A stretch of 64,000 bases of DNA from Volvox africanus (lineage: Eukaryota; Chlorophyta; Chlorophyceae; Chlamydomonadales; Volvocaceae), in assembly GCA_030268105.1 (NCBI GenBank), contig BSDZ01000015.1, positions 1,054,001 through 1,118,000 on the forward strand, in the 5' to 3' direction. Positions 36,201 to 45,732 of this stretch are shown one piece after another. The notes beneath the pieces are model-generated. The model did no database searches. It was given only the letters and a program-made list of their open reading frames with translations, and was not told where the DNA came from. The position numbers and the translations under genes are program-made. The stretch's first letter is position 1; every line of letters starts with the position of its first letter.

Positions 36201-36924
36201 TAGCCCTATCCGAGCTGGTATTGGCCGCACTCTTGGCAACAGTGGAAAAAATGGCGACGGCGGGCGTGGTGGCAAGTACGGCGGCTCCGACAGCAGCGAC
36301 GAGGGTAGTAACGGTGGCGGTCGTGGAGCTGTGCCTCCGGAACTCGAGACTCCCGCCGCGACAGTGCAAGTAGAGTGGGCTCAAGTCGCAGCGCCAGGAC
36401 TACCTGATCAGTCCGCCAGAAGATGGACAGATTCCCCTTCGATACCTGTTTCCACCTTGAGAAGTGCTGCCGCCACCCCCACCCCCACCGCCGCCGCCGC
36501 CGCCGCCGCCACCGCCGCTGCTGCCATTGACACTGTTGCGGCACTGACTGTCACCCATCTTCACCCAATGCACATCCCGTTATGCGCCCATGCAGAGGTG
36601 GCAGCGGCGGAGGCGGAAGCAGCAACGGCGCCTGAATTGGACGCCTTGATGCAGCCGTCGACGTGCGTTCACAATGCAACGGCGGAGTTGCTTCGTTCAA
36701 AGGTCATCCCTCGGCTTTTGGAGAGGTTACAAGCGCTGCTGCGAGATGCCCAGGAGCGGCGTATCCAAAGGCCGCTGACGGCTGTAGCTGCTGATGACGA
36801 GAGCGGTGATAACACGCCTACTACTGCCAATGCTGCCGCTGCTACCACTGCTGCGAATGCTGCCAATGCTGCAGCAGTTGCAGCAGCCTCAGATGCCATT
36901 GTCCGAGAGCGGGGCTCTGCGTAG
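30249..36924 (+). CDS. OAS/CD-NTase-like nucleotidyltransferase with long disordered C-terminal tail
   Basis: Exons: 30249-30442, 30930-30975, 31200-31236, 31634-31743, 32000-32356, 32706-32843, 33712-33851, 34377-34461, 34726-36924. All phases agree and give about 1101 residues. Residues 93-109 hold the polymerase-beta-type nucleotidyltransferase signature, a Gly-Ser followed by KGTALDDSDMDLVV, with Asp105 and Asp107 as metal ligands. A candidate third acid is Asp213 in LYADVLFEN. After the core come LPPLKGYVIEALVQHVLE (252-269) and LFLVEPSARDLDNRV (298-312), placed like the helix and 'DP..N' strand of 2'-5'-oligoadenylate synthases and bacterial CD-NTases. Residues 370-1101 are low complexity (Ser/Gly/Ala/Pro runs) with a late helix, LLRSKVIPRLLERLQALLRD. 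The product nucleotide and acceptor are unknown; a tailing-type nucleotidyltransferase is the main alternative. The start is uncertain because CAG precedes the ATG and could be an acceptor. A Cys cluster (CTCPCVC) lies at residues 15-21. Confidence 0.7.
31354..31447. repeat. TCACA-type pentanucleotide tract
   Basis: Imperfect tandem TCACA/CGTCA/AGGTC units, about 94 bp, inside intron 3 of the nucleotidyltransferase gene. A shorter TCACG run recurs near 38467-38482. Confidence 0.85.
32948..33206. repeat. (GGAGA)n pentanucleotide microsatellite
   Basis: About 259 bp of almost perfect GAGAG/GGAGA units with no visible interruption, inside intron 6 of the nucleotidyltransferase gene. Every frame is open through it on both strands, so the long Arg/Glu-rich and Leu/Ser-rich open frames here are repeat artefacts. 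Confidence 0.97.
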
Positions 36925-38648
36925 GGCGACAGTGTACAGGGGCGACTGCGGAGCCGCTGGTATCCAATATCTGCCGATGTCAGGGTTGCTTTGGAGATGA
37001 AGATGGCAGGGGAGGAGGTGGCTGCAGCACTTATTTGACTTGCGATGGGTGAGAGGAGGTGTTGGGACTTGCGAATGCTGGAAATCCTATGGTTGCTGGA
37101 AGGGTGGCAGCAGAGGGTGCTAGGGTTCTGTGACGGGGCACAAGCGCTTTAAAGAGCGGCTGAGCCCTAAACGGTGCCCTAAACGAAATGGTTGGTCGTA
37201 GTCGGGAGGTTGCCGATGGAATGTCGCTGCGGCTGACAAGCGGGATGATCTCAGAAATCCTTGAACGATCTAGCAGATATCAAGCAGCACCCTTCAGCCT
37301 GATCCGCATCCAGGTAGGCGATCCTTTTATGACATCACTGTACGATAGAAACTGCATTCACACGTCGGCATTTCTGGTGGTGTGTGCCAGGATGGCAGGA
37401 GCCTAGCAGCACGAGGTCGTCCTTGCTAATACAATCGAGAAATCGAAGGGTTGGGAGCGTCGGGAAGACTGGACTAGGCTGAACTAGGCTGCAGGGCCGG
37501 GATGACTTAACTGGCCCTGCAGAAATTCGTCAGAGGCAAGAGGCAAGGGGCAAGGCGAGCACTGGTCGAGCAGCGGAATAGCTATCTGCGCTGCGCTGAA
37601 TCATCTGCGCTGAATCATCTGCTGGAATTGGTGATCCCTTCGCGAACTCTAGGGCTTCTATTTTGGCCTGGATATATACGGTCAGGGCTGGGGTCTGTGT
37701 TGTAAAGGAAAGAGTTGCAGCGATGGTTGAGTGTCGGCTGAGTTGCCTATGGGCTGGCCGGCCATGGCGACTGAGTATAGGAGTGCAAGTTGCAAGTTGT
37801 GGCTCTCTACCATGGGGGATGGAAAAAGGTGAGCCACATAGGAGGATTGAAAGAGATGGACGGTTTCAGAAAGTATCAAGCCACGGCAGATAGAGGGATT
37901 AAATTAGATGGGCCAGGGGGTTACAGAAAAAGCGTACAAGATTATTATTATTATCATTATCGGAAAGTGTCGGAAAGATGGCGCGGCGACTGGGGTGCCC
38001 AGCATAGCCTACGTAACTTCGCGAGGAGAGTCAGCATATCGTACTATGTACTTCAGTCGTACGGAGATGCGGCGGCGGCGGCTTTATTGCACAGGTGTCA
38101 ATGGGTTGCCGCTGTATGCACGTGGGACGTTGGGTGTGTTGACTCAGGTCAGGTCAGGTCAGGTCGGCAGATGCCTTAACACCACATGTTTTGAGAAAGA
38201 TGTCGATTCGCCCCCTTGATGGTTATTAGAAGGACGTGGCCTCCTTCATTCAGACAGACATAGATCTTTTCAGACGAGTTGCTTGCAGGCAGTGTGCAAA
38301 GGAAAATGTGATGAGAGGGCATGTCATATCTGGTGCGTTCAGGTATGTACCCCCTATTCCCACTCCCGTGCCCCCATCCCCTTAAACGGCCCTCCGACCA
38401 CCATCTTGCCTTCGACGCCGCCATACCTGTAAACTCCGCCACCAACTATGCCGTCCCTGTCACCCTCGTCACGTCACGTCACAACCGCTCGCCATCCCTG
38501 CCTGTCTCACCAGCTCCGTCTCCCCTATCTTGCGTCCACTAACGTAGCGCCTCCGTTTGCGTCCTAGAACCACTATTCTCAAGATCACCCTACCACGTCC
38601 ACCAGCCACCTGCCTAACGGCGGACCTAAAAAACCTACTTTACGGGTA
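36925..38648. other. 3' flank of the nucleotidyltransferase gene
   Basis: I see no gene. Small tandem words occur (GAACTAGGCT near 37472-37492, CAGGT near 38146-38164, ATT/TAT near 37941-37958). The stretch probably includes the 3' UTR. Confidence 0.35.
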
Positions 38649-39095
<447 letters not shown>

Positions 39096-39580
39096 TGGTG
39101 TTTTTTGTGAAATGCTAAGTCGTGCAAGTAAACCGGGGACAGTTCGGAGCTTGGGGGAGCTTCGGTGCCTGCCTCCTGCCAAAATTCTCACGAGAGTCAT
39201 ATGAGGGCACCAGGACAACATAGCATTTTCGCACATCAACAGTTGAGCAACACCAGCCATAAGAAACCCTTTAAAGTGTCATACTCTATTTACAAATATT
39301 TGTACCTTACCAGCTAGCTAGATATGGCTAGAACTATCTGATCTGATAGATCCCATATGATATTTCAATAACCGGCAAAACTTCTAACCAAAAATCCAAA
39401 AGCTAGATCACCGCAGGGTTTTTCGAAATCTAGCTCCTGTACACACAAATAAAAGTGCTTCTCGCCGGACGTGAAAGCCATTTTGGAAGAGGCTCGTTTA
39501 CGTGCTACTCAGTCCCAATGATCCCTGCAGTTGATACTGCGCGCTGCAGCGAGGACGCTGCAACAGGAGCGGGGATAATT

Positions 39581-40076
39581 GTTACATTACGTCCCGATTA
39601 TCGTCGATGCGACAGGTGGATGCGACCTGACGAGCCGATCAGCAACCCGTAATTGAAAGCAGAAATTGTGACCCTTAAATACATCTTTATATATTTACAT
39701 AACCACGCATTGATAAACCCGCGATATCGGTATTATATGCATGGTGTTGCCAGCAATATCAATAATGCGACAACTAACGAATGCGCAGATCAAGCTGGCA
39801 TACGTAGTTTATTAGCATTACATTGGCATAAAGAATCAAGTAATAATATTGGCTATATTATTATATCAATACTTGCATGATTGGTGCTTGAGTGTGAGAA
39901 GTGCGATTCGGCTTGCGGTTAGCGTGTTATAAGCATATCGGTTCTGGCGATAAGACAAGTTCGCTTACAAACCACAGAAAAATTATGCAGAAGCACACTT
40001 AAACTCATAATGATTAGTATTGATATGTACACCATGATTATGAAGGTATAAGTGTAATACACCACTACAATACTGA
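39581..40076 (+). repeat. F repeat copy 1, left part (interrupted by the Kangaroo-like element)
   Basis: Non-coding, A+T-rich. It matches 46213-46990 (copy 2) in scattered blocks, for example TATCGTCGAT near the start, GCATTGATAAA/GCGTTGATAAA, GACAACT-ACGA, AAGCTGGCAT and GGCTATATTATTA, at roughly 70-80 percent by eye. The right half resumes at 44831, directly after the retroelement. The outer border at 39581 is approximate. Confidence 0.6.
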
Positions 40077-40231
40077 GGGCTATGCGTAGCTTAAGCTGGG
40101 TTAGCTGCGGTACAGGACCTTACGTCCGATGTGTGGTACGACTCGAGGAGGGCGATCCGTGTCCTCAGGTTCGCTATAAATAGCACTCGCTAGCTTTATT
40201 ACTTATCTTGTTTTTGTTGTTCAGCTCGCGC
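40077..40231 (+). repeat. Split direct repeat A1
   Basis: 155 bp, differing from A2 (44525-44679) at only two positions that I can see (AGCTGGG/AGCCGGG and GATGTGT/GATGAGT). Confidence 0.95.
40175..40182 (+). promoter_or_regulatory. TATA box in repeat A1
   Basis: TATAAATA lies within A1, 284 bp upstream of the first frame of the element, and again in A2 at 44623-44630. An internal promoter in A1 would start a transcript that reads through A2, as the replication cycle requires. The assignment rests on motif and position. Confidence 0.5.
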
Positions 40232-40239
40232 TGAACAAC
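40216..40239 (+). other. Perfect 10-bp hairpin across the A1/body junction
   Basis: GTTGTTCAGC and GCTGAACAAC flank a four-base TCGC loop. The left arm lies in A1 and most of the right arm lies in the body, so A2 lacks it. A second small stem, CGCGCC-TTA-GGCGCG, follows at about 40251-40265. Confidence 0.8.
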
Positions 40240-40465
40240 TAAACAGGTCCCGCGCCTTAGGCGCGCTTTCTGTTAGTAACCGCTGTGCCTTCGGCTCTTC
40301 AGCAAGACTCTTCGAGTTCAGTAACCGCTGCGGGACATAATATTTGGTTGCCATCATCGGTGGCAAATTTGGCATCCAGTCTGCTCATCTTTGGTGGTCG
40401 GCGGTTATGCTTGTGAAGTAACTGCCATGACGCCCTAACAATACTTCTCTCAGCATTCTGGACTA

Positions 40466-41371
40466 ATGAGCGGCGGTAACACGCCTCTCGGAGCAGTGCA
40501 TCCGGGCTCGATGCCCAGGCAGATATTGGCTCAAGGCGCGCCAGGGGGACCAGACATCGTCGGCATGCTGTCACAAATGCAGCAGGACTTAGCCAGTGTC
40601 AATGCCCGACTCAACAGTCAAGGTGCGACGTCTGGCCCTGAGTTTGACCTGCGCGCATTGCTAGAGGATTACGCATCGCCGCAAGTGCAAAGGTCGCCTA
40701 GCGGCGCCCGGTACCCGTTTCCCGACTTTCTCCTTCACAATTTACCGGGGACCATGTCTGCTGACAACCTGGTATTACACAACTACCGTGGGATCCCGGA
40801 ATGGCAGCACTTGGAGCAGGCGCAGAGGGGTCATCCGGATCGCGCCGGATCACTCGTCTATGAGATGAGCAATCTGCTCACTCTACTTAGCGTGGTCGAG
40901 TTAGTTCGTTCCGGATTATCCATTATTCGGCGCTTTATAGGCCACTGTAACCTTCGACAGGATTGGTTGGTTGCGCTATCATGTGCTTGTGACACCCTGC
41001 TTTATGACGTTGCCTGGATGTATAACATCATTTCGGCCCGAATCAATTGCCTGGCGGAATTTAGCCGTCGGGGCCGCGATGGTCTCGTCGCACTCCATCA
41101 GCGCTACTTTGCCCAGTCGGAACGTCCGTTACTGGATGACGTTACTCGGGAGTTTGATGCAGAGTACGCGAAGGCTAGAGCAAAGGTGACCCTTAGGTCT
41201 TTAGCTGAGCAGGAGGTTCATCGGAGCAGCAATAGGGGACAGTTCCGTGGGCACGGTGGCCTTGGCCGCCGGGGTCGTGGACGTGGCGTCGGTGGTCGTG
41301 TTGTTCAGCCTGCGCGCGCCGTCGCGGCTGCTGGTGCCTTGACCCAGACGGGGTCGGGGCAGGGCCATTAG
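40466..41371 (+). CDS. Gag-like protein of the Kangaroo-like element
   Basis: 301 codons, the first frame of the retroelement. The N terminus carries a predicted coiled coil (MLSQMQQDLASVNARLNSQG, about 33-52). The middle is mixed helical (LRQDWLVALSCACDTLL). The C terminus is an Arg/Gly-rich basic tail (RGQFRGHGGLGRRGRGRG, about 253-270) suited to RNA binding. There is no CCHC zinc knuckle, which is usual for this group. It should package element RNA in the cytoplasm. The stop at 41369-41371 lies three bases before the ATG of the reverse-transcriptase frame. The frame has no visible damage. Confidence 0.75.
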   Translation: MSGGNTPLGAVHPGSMPRQILAQGAPGGPDIVGMLSQMQQDLASVNARLNSQGATSGPEFDLRALLEDYASPQVQRSPSGARYPFPDFLLHNLPGTMSADNLVLHNYRGIPEWQHLEQAQRGHPDRAGSLVYEMSNLLTLLSVVELVRSGLSIIRRFIGHCNLRQDWLVALSCACDTLLYDVAWMYNIISARINCLAEFSRRGRDGLVALHQRYFAQSERPLLDDVTREFDAEYAKARAKVTLRSLAEQEVHRSSNRGQFRGHGGLGRRGRGRGVGGRVVQPARAVAAAGALTQTGSGQGH

Positions 41372-41374
41372 ATC

Positions 41375-43372
41375 ATGCCCTTGCATTCCGCTACACCCCT
41401 GCATGCACGGGTCACTGCTAGGTTGGCTGCGTGGAAAGCTATTGGCGCGGATACACGCACGTTACATGTGTTGAAGCATGGTGTCCCGGTGGAGTTCTTG
41501 GGGGACCGTCCGCCACCTGCGTTCGATCTACCCAGTTTCCCGGTCACCATTGAGCAGCGCCGTTGGTGGTTAGAACAAGAGGAGCCCCGGTTGATCACGC
41601 TTGGCGCTATATCCCGGGTGGAGGCCCCTCAGGCAGTCAAGCATGTGGTGAACGTGTTCTGTGTGCCCAAACCGGGTAGTGGGTCGTGGCGGTTGGTTGT
41701 CAACCTGAAGCGCATGAATATTGCGCAGAAGGCATACAAGTGTCGTTATGAGTCCCTCCGAACGCTGCGACGGATGGGTATTCAAGGCTCATGGATGGTT
41801 AAGGTGGATCTGGCGGATGCCTTCTACCACATTCCCATTCGTGAGGCCGACCGTCGTTTCTTTGTGTTTCGTTTCTGCGGTGTGTTGTACCAGGTGAACG
41901 CACTACCAATGGGCTGGCTCAACAGCCCTTATTGGTTTTCCAAGATCATGCGCAACACCGTGCGTTTCTGGCGTGATCCCCTGGCCTCGGTTGGTGGTGG
42001 GCGTCCTCACCTGAAACCCCCCCTTCCCCCACACCAGTTTTATCCCCCGGCGCGGTGTGGTCGGCCCGCCCGGTTGGGTGTGCATGTCTTGCCGTACCTT
42101 GATGATTTCCTGTTTGTTTTTGCTTCCGAGCAACAAGCCCGTGTTGGAGTCCAGTGGGTCAAGGAGAGCATTGAATTCTTGGGCCTATCTTGCCATTCCA
42201 CGAAGTGCCAGTGGACGCCGTCTCAGTCCGTTTACCATTTAGGTATCACCGTTAATACGGCGGATGGTTTGTTCGAGGTGCCCCAGGAGAAGTTGGCCAA
42301 GTTGCGCCGGCTGGCGATTGGACTGCGCATTACAGCCAAGAAGAATCGCCGCCTGGTTCAGAAGCGAGAGCTGGCTAAGTTGTGTGGTTTCGCTCAGAGT
42401 GTGAAGCTGGCCCTCAACCCCGCCCCCCTTTTCCTGCGCAACTTCTATGATGACCTCAAGCAGCCGGTGGGCTGGTCTGGCAGGGTGCGCCTGTCTCGGG
42501 GTTCTATGCGGGATCTTGATTGGTGGACGGCGGTGCCTACCCGACACTGTTCTGCGGCCATTCACTTAGGCCCCGCGGCTGTTGAGCTGTCTGTGGATGC
42601 ATCCCGTCACTCGTGGGGCGCCGTGCTGCATGGTCGCACGGCGCGCGGTTACTGGTCGAGTGCTGAGGTGCCTGCGCACATCAATTGGAAGGAGCTGCGT
42701 GCCGTACGTTATGCATTGGAGTCCTTTTTGCCTTACGTGCAGCAGCGAGTCGTTTTGATTCGGGAGGATAACATGTGTACGCAGGCCGTTATAGGCTGCC
42801 TTTCTTCTCGGTCGCCCGCTATGCATGCTGAGCTCCAGTGCTTGTGGGATTTTCTTCAGAAGCACGGCATCATCTTGCAAGTCGAGCGTGTCGATAGTGC
42901 AGCTAATCAGGCGGATGTGGCTTCCCGTTGGGTTGATCGGGGTGACTACCGACTTCACCCTCGTTATTTTCGTTTGCTAGAGCGCCGGTTTGGTCCGTTC
43001 GATGTGGATCTGTTCGCCACGCACCTCAACACGCATGTGCCACGCTTCTTTTCGCTTTTTCATTGCCCTGGCTCGGCCGGGGTCAACGCCTTGCTGCAGC
43101 CCTGGGGTGGGTCCAATGCTTACGGCTGCCCGCCCTTGGACACGGACTTCTTGTTGGCCGTGGTGCAGAAGGTCCGGGAGGAGCAAGCGTGCGTCACGTT
43201 GGTGGTGCCCTATTGGACGGCACAACCATGGTGGCAGCTGCTGATGGAGCTACCGGTGGATCTGGTCTTCCTGCCTTCCAATACGGAGCTGTTCGCTCTG
43301 GGCAAGGGCGGGTCGAGCCGCTACCTACCCCCCCCTCAGTGGCAGGTGGTGGCAGTACGAGTGCAATGGTAG
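41375..43372 (+). CDS. Reverse transcriptase/RNase H polyprotein of the Kangaroo-like element (DIRS order)
   Basis: 665 codons, intact. Reverse-transcriptase blocks: VVNVFCVPKPGSGSWRLVVN, then VKVDLADAFYHIPI, NALPMGWLNSPYWFSKIM, the catalytic box LPYLDDFLF (YLDD at 241-244), and FLGLSCHSTKCQW. RNase H starts at VELSVDASRHSWGAVL with Asp408, then NWKELRAVRYALE, REDNMCTQAVIG and SAANQADVASRW. The C-terminal block (FDVDLFATHLNTHVPRFFS, YGCPPLDTDFLLAVV, LVVPYWTAQPWW) is the DIRS-type methyltransferase-like domain. It should copy element RNA into DNA. It ends in ATGGTAG, where the recombinase ATG overlaps the stop. The family has no aspartic protease and none is seen. Confidence 0.92.
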   Translation: MPLHSATPLHARVTARLAAWKAIGADTRTLHVLKHGVPVEFLGDRPPPAFDLPSFPVTIEQRRWWLEQEEPRLITLGAISRVEAPQAVKHVVNVFCVPKPGSGSWRLVVNLKRMNIAQKAYKCRYESLRTLRRMGIQGSWMVKVDLADAFYHIPIREADRRFFVFRFCGVLYQVNALPMGWLNSPYWFSKIMRNTVRFWRDPLASVGGGRPHLKPPLPPHQFYPPARCGRPARLGVHVLPYLDDFLFVFASEQQARVGVQWVKESIEFLGLSCHSTKCQWTPSQSVYHLGITVNTADGLFEVPQEKLAKLRRLAIGLRITAKKNRRLVQKRELAKLCGFAQSVKLALNPAPLFLRNFYDDLKQPVGWSGRVRLSRGSMRDLDWWTAVPTRHCSAAIHLGPAAVELSVDASRHSWGAVLHGRTARGYWSSAEVPAHINWKELRAVRYALESFLPYVQQRVVLIREDNMCTQAVIGCLSSRSPAMHAELQCLWDFLQKHGIILQVERVDSAANQADVASRWVDRGDYRLHPRYFRLLERRFGPFDVDLFATHLNTHVPRFFSLFHCPGSAGVNALLQPWGGSNAYGCPPLDTDFLLAVVQKVREEQACVTLVVPYWTAQPWWQLLMELPVDLVFLPSNTELFALGKGGSSRYLPPPQWQVVAVRVQW

Positions 43373-44476
43373 GTTGGGCGCTCATGCGCGGCGCACGCGG
43401 AGCTGCTACCCCCGTGCCTCGCTATGCGTTGGACACGCGTTTGGCGACTGCCCCCCCGGTGGTCACCGGGTTACTAGTCGAACATCTGCAAGCGGCGGCT
43501 CCTGGTCGGGATCACTCCTCGCGCCTGGAGCAGATCACCACAGTCATCATGGCGCGTATCGGTACCAAGACTTGGCAGTCTTATGCCTCTCATTTTTCAG
43601 CGTTTGTGCGTTTTTTGTATCGGGGAGGGTATGGACTTCTTGCCTGCCTCCCGCTACATGGGGTTGTTATGGGCGCAATTCCTGGCTGCCCGGGGGACTG
43701 TCCAGGCGCGCACCGCGCAACCTTATTTTAGCGCAGTTAACACAGTGCATGATTTATTAGGCTTTCCAAAGCCGTGTGACGGAGACAACGTACTTTAGTC
43801 GGCGTTTCGCAGGGGTTGGGAGCGCCTACAGGTCTCGCTAACCCCGCCCTCCGCCCTGGTCCTCGCCTTCAGTGCCATAGACGCGTGGTCCTTATATGAG
43901 CGACTCCCGTCGGTGCCAGTCGCGTCCGACCTGTTTATCCCTCTCCTGTTTGTCGTACTTAGTTTTTGTCTGTTTCTCCGGCCGGACTCCCTACTGTCCG
44001 TCGTTTGGGCGCGTGTGTCTGTTGTTGATGGCGAGTCGACCTTCCAGTACAAGCCCCTGCACTGGAAAGGCCGCTTAGTCGCGCCTGAGTTGGCCCCGGT
44101 ATTGCAGTTTCCGTTGGGCAATCTACCGCACCTACGGGTGGCCCTTTCCCAGTTATTTGTGCGGGATACGTCGCGTCTCTGGCCGGTGCGCCAAACAACG
44201 CAAGGGGCGGAGCGTTGGTTTGGTCGTGTTTTGTCGCAGTGCGGTTTGGAGCGGCTTCGGCCCGTACATACCCTGTACAGTCTACGTCGCGGCGGTGCTT
44301 CCGGGGTGCCCCTGGATATTATCGAAGCCTTCGGCGGCTGGGCCGCAGGTTCCTCAGCGTTGCGGGAGCACTACCTCGACTTGGGGGTTCGTGGCTGCCC
44401 TTATGCGTTCGCGTTTTTTAGCCCTCTCGCGGCCCGGCGCGTCGCGCCAGTGGCGGGACAGTTTTTCAACCGCTGA
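43366..44476 (+). pseudogene. Tyrosine recombinase of the Kangaroo-like element, disrupted
   Basis: The ATG at 43366 overlaps the reverse-transcriptase stop. The frame reads MVGWALMRGARG, then LEQITTVIMARIGTKTWQSY up to a run of six T at 43611-43616, after which similarity continues in the +1 frame (GEGMDFLPASRYMGLLWAQF). That frame meets TAG at 43796-43798 and the protein then continues open to TGA at 44474-44476. Catalytic features of a tyrosine recombinase are visible in the second part: the first Arg in LFLRPDSLLSVVW, the box HTLYSLRRGGAS with the second Arg, GGWAAGSS, and the candidate nucleophile Tyr in REHYLDLG. The family usually has His before the second Arg box; here Tyr/Ser stands there. 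The enzyme would insert circular element DNA. With these breaks this copy cannot make it unless the stop and shift are bypassed. Confidence 0.85.
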
Positions 44477-44495
44477 GAGGGGGTTTCTCTTCCTT

Positions 44496-44522
44496 TGGCA
44501 AAGTCTCGTAGCAGGAGCTAAT
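44496..44522 (+). repeat. Split direct repeat B1
   Basis: 27 bp beginning TGGCAAAGTC and ending GGAGCTAAT, identical to B2 at 44804-44830. Repeat A2 begins two bases after it. Confidence 0.9.
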
Positions 44523-44524
44523 GC

Positions 44525-44679
44525 GGGCTATGCGTAGCTTAAGCCGGGTTAGCTGCGGTACAGGACCTTACGTCCGATGAGTGGTACGACTCGAGGAGGG
44601 CGATCCGTGTCCTCAGGTTCGCTATAAATAGCACTCGCTAGCTTTATTACTTATCTTGTTTTTGTTGTTCAGCTCGCGC
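44525..44679 (+). repeat. Split direct repeat A2
   Basis: 155 bp copy of A1 with two visible mismatches. It lies between B1 and the B2-specific tail, completing the split-repeat plan. Confidence 0.95.
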
Positions 44680-44803
44680 CCTGCCCTCCCACCCTGGTAG
44701 TCGCGTCACCCGTCTGTCGCTCTGCTACGTTATTTCTTTCCTTTGGTTCGGAACGACCTTTCTTTGGTCAGGCCGTTAGAGCACAGCCAATCTGTAACAG
44801 AAA

Positions 44804-44830
44804 TGGCAAAGTCTCGTAGCAGGAGCTAAT
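44804..44830 (+). repeat. Split direct repeat B2 (right end of element)
   Basis: 27 bp identical to B1. The F repeat resumes directly after it (CGGTTAAGATACAACCGAAT). Confidence 0.9.
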
Positions 44831-45285
44831 CGGTTAAGATACAACCGAATATGGATATTTGGTCATTCACATTGCAGAAATGCCGGGAAGGCTTGAAAAT
44901 AATAATATAATGCACGTAACTATCGGTGATACATTTGCTAGGGCTTATCACACTTGTGGATCGGAAATCTGGTGTGATATGTACCACGTATTGATATCAC
45001 GAGTATAAGACGTGCGAGGACGGCCAGATAGCGTAAGCTTTTTACGAGCTCTAACCGAATGATCATCAATCTTATTATCCTGAGCTAAACTACGCTACGT
45101 TTGGCCCGAGCCAAGCCTGAGCATTAATAGCCGGTTCAATTATTATCGCCAGGAACTGGTTCTGATATCCAACATGCCTGCATTTCATATTCTGGACTGT
45201 AAGTTGAAACCTTTTCGCTTCTAAAGTCTTCCACTGTCCCTGAATCTCGTTCTGATACGTTTGGCTTGTTTTATGAGCGCATGGT
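44831..45285 (+). repeat. F repeat copy 1, right part
   Basis: Continues copy 1 after the retroelement. Shared blocks with copy 2 at 46990-47435 include ATATTTGG-CATTC, GGTGATA-TTGCTAGGG, CGAGTATAAGACGTGC, GCTAAACTAC-CTACGTTTGG, CCAAGCCTGAGCAT, and CTGTCCCTGAATCTC near the end. No coding potential. Confidence 0.65.
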
Positions 45286-45652
45286 TGTTGTATCTCTGTT
45301 GTGTCCACAAAGGCCCAATCGGAAAATGAACATCCACAGTCCATCCTGGACACTATCCATAGATACCCCAGGATATCACAATTATCCCCCTTCTCAAGGA
45401 TGTGTCCTCACATCTCAGTGGCAGGGTGAATCACCACCTTGAAAGGGAAGGTCCCTGCAAATTATTATCCTTTAGTGTGGCCAGAATTCCGGCATTCACC
45501 TGCCATCACTAGGTTTCATACCCGGATCAGTGCTTGCCCGTCTCAATACAAATTATTGTATCCCTGTTGTGTCCACCTACAAATGCCTTATTGCACGATC
45601 ATGATATACGGTCCATCCTGGAGACTACCCGTAGATACCCCAGGATACTACA
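45286..45652 (+). mobile_element. Short LTR-flanked element (two about 95-bp TG...CA repeats)
   Basis: Two direct repeats, 45286-45380 and 45554-45652, share a TGTTGTATCTCTGTTGTGTC-like start and a GATACCCCAGGATAC-like end. They bracket about 173 bp of non-coding sequence with no gag or pol. A third copy stands alone at 57570-57673. Size and lack of genes suit a TRIM-like non-autonomous LTR element, or two LTRs left by decay. No primer-binding site is evident and no target duplication is clear here. Confidence 0.5.
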
Positions 45653-45732
45653 GTGGGCACTTGGCACTTAATATTTAGACGTGCAGATATGTGCATGAGC
45701 AGCGAAGAGGGATACAACAAAATGCAGTAATC

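Larger units (their letters stand above)
40077..44830 (+). mobile_element. Kangaroo/PAT-like tyrosine-recombinase retrotransposon with split direct repeats
   Basis: The element is 4754 bp with the order A1 (40077-40231), three reading frames, B1 (44496-44522), A2 (44525-44679), B2 (44804-44830). This is the 'A1-ORFs-B1-A2-B2' plan of PAT/Kangaroo elements in the DIRS order, which copy through a closed circular DNA and integrate with a tyrosine recombinase rather than a DDE integrase. The reading frames are a gag-like protein, a reverse transcriptase/RNase H with the DIRS C-terminal domain, and a tyrosine recombinase carrying one frameshift and one stop. The sequences outside both ends belong to the same F repeat, so the element sits inside F copy 1. 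I see no target-site duplication, as expected for recombinase integration. Confidence 0.9.

Noticed and set aside
43611..43617. T TTT TTG heptamer as a programmed -1 frameshift site in the recombinase
   Set aside because: The continuing similarity lies in the +1 frame, not the -1 frame, so a T insertion or sequencing error is the simpler reading.
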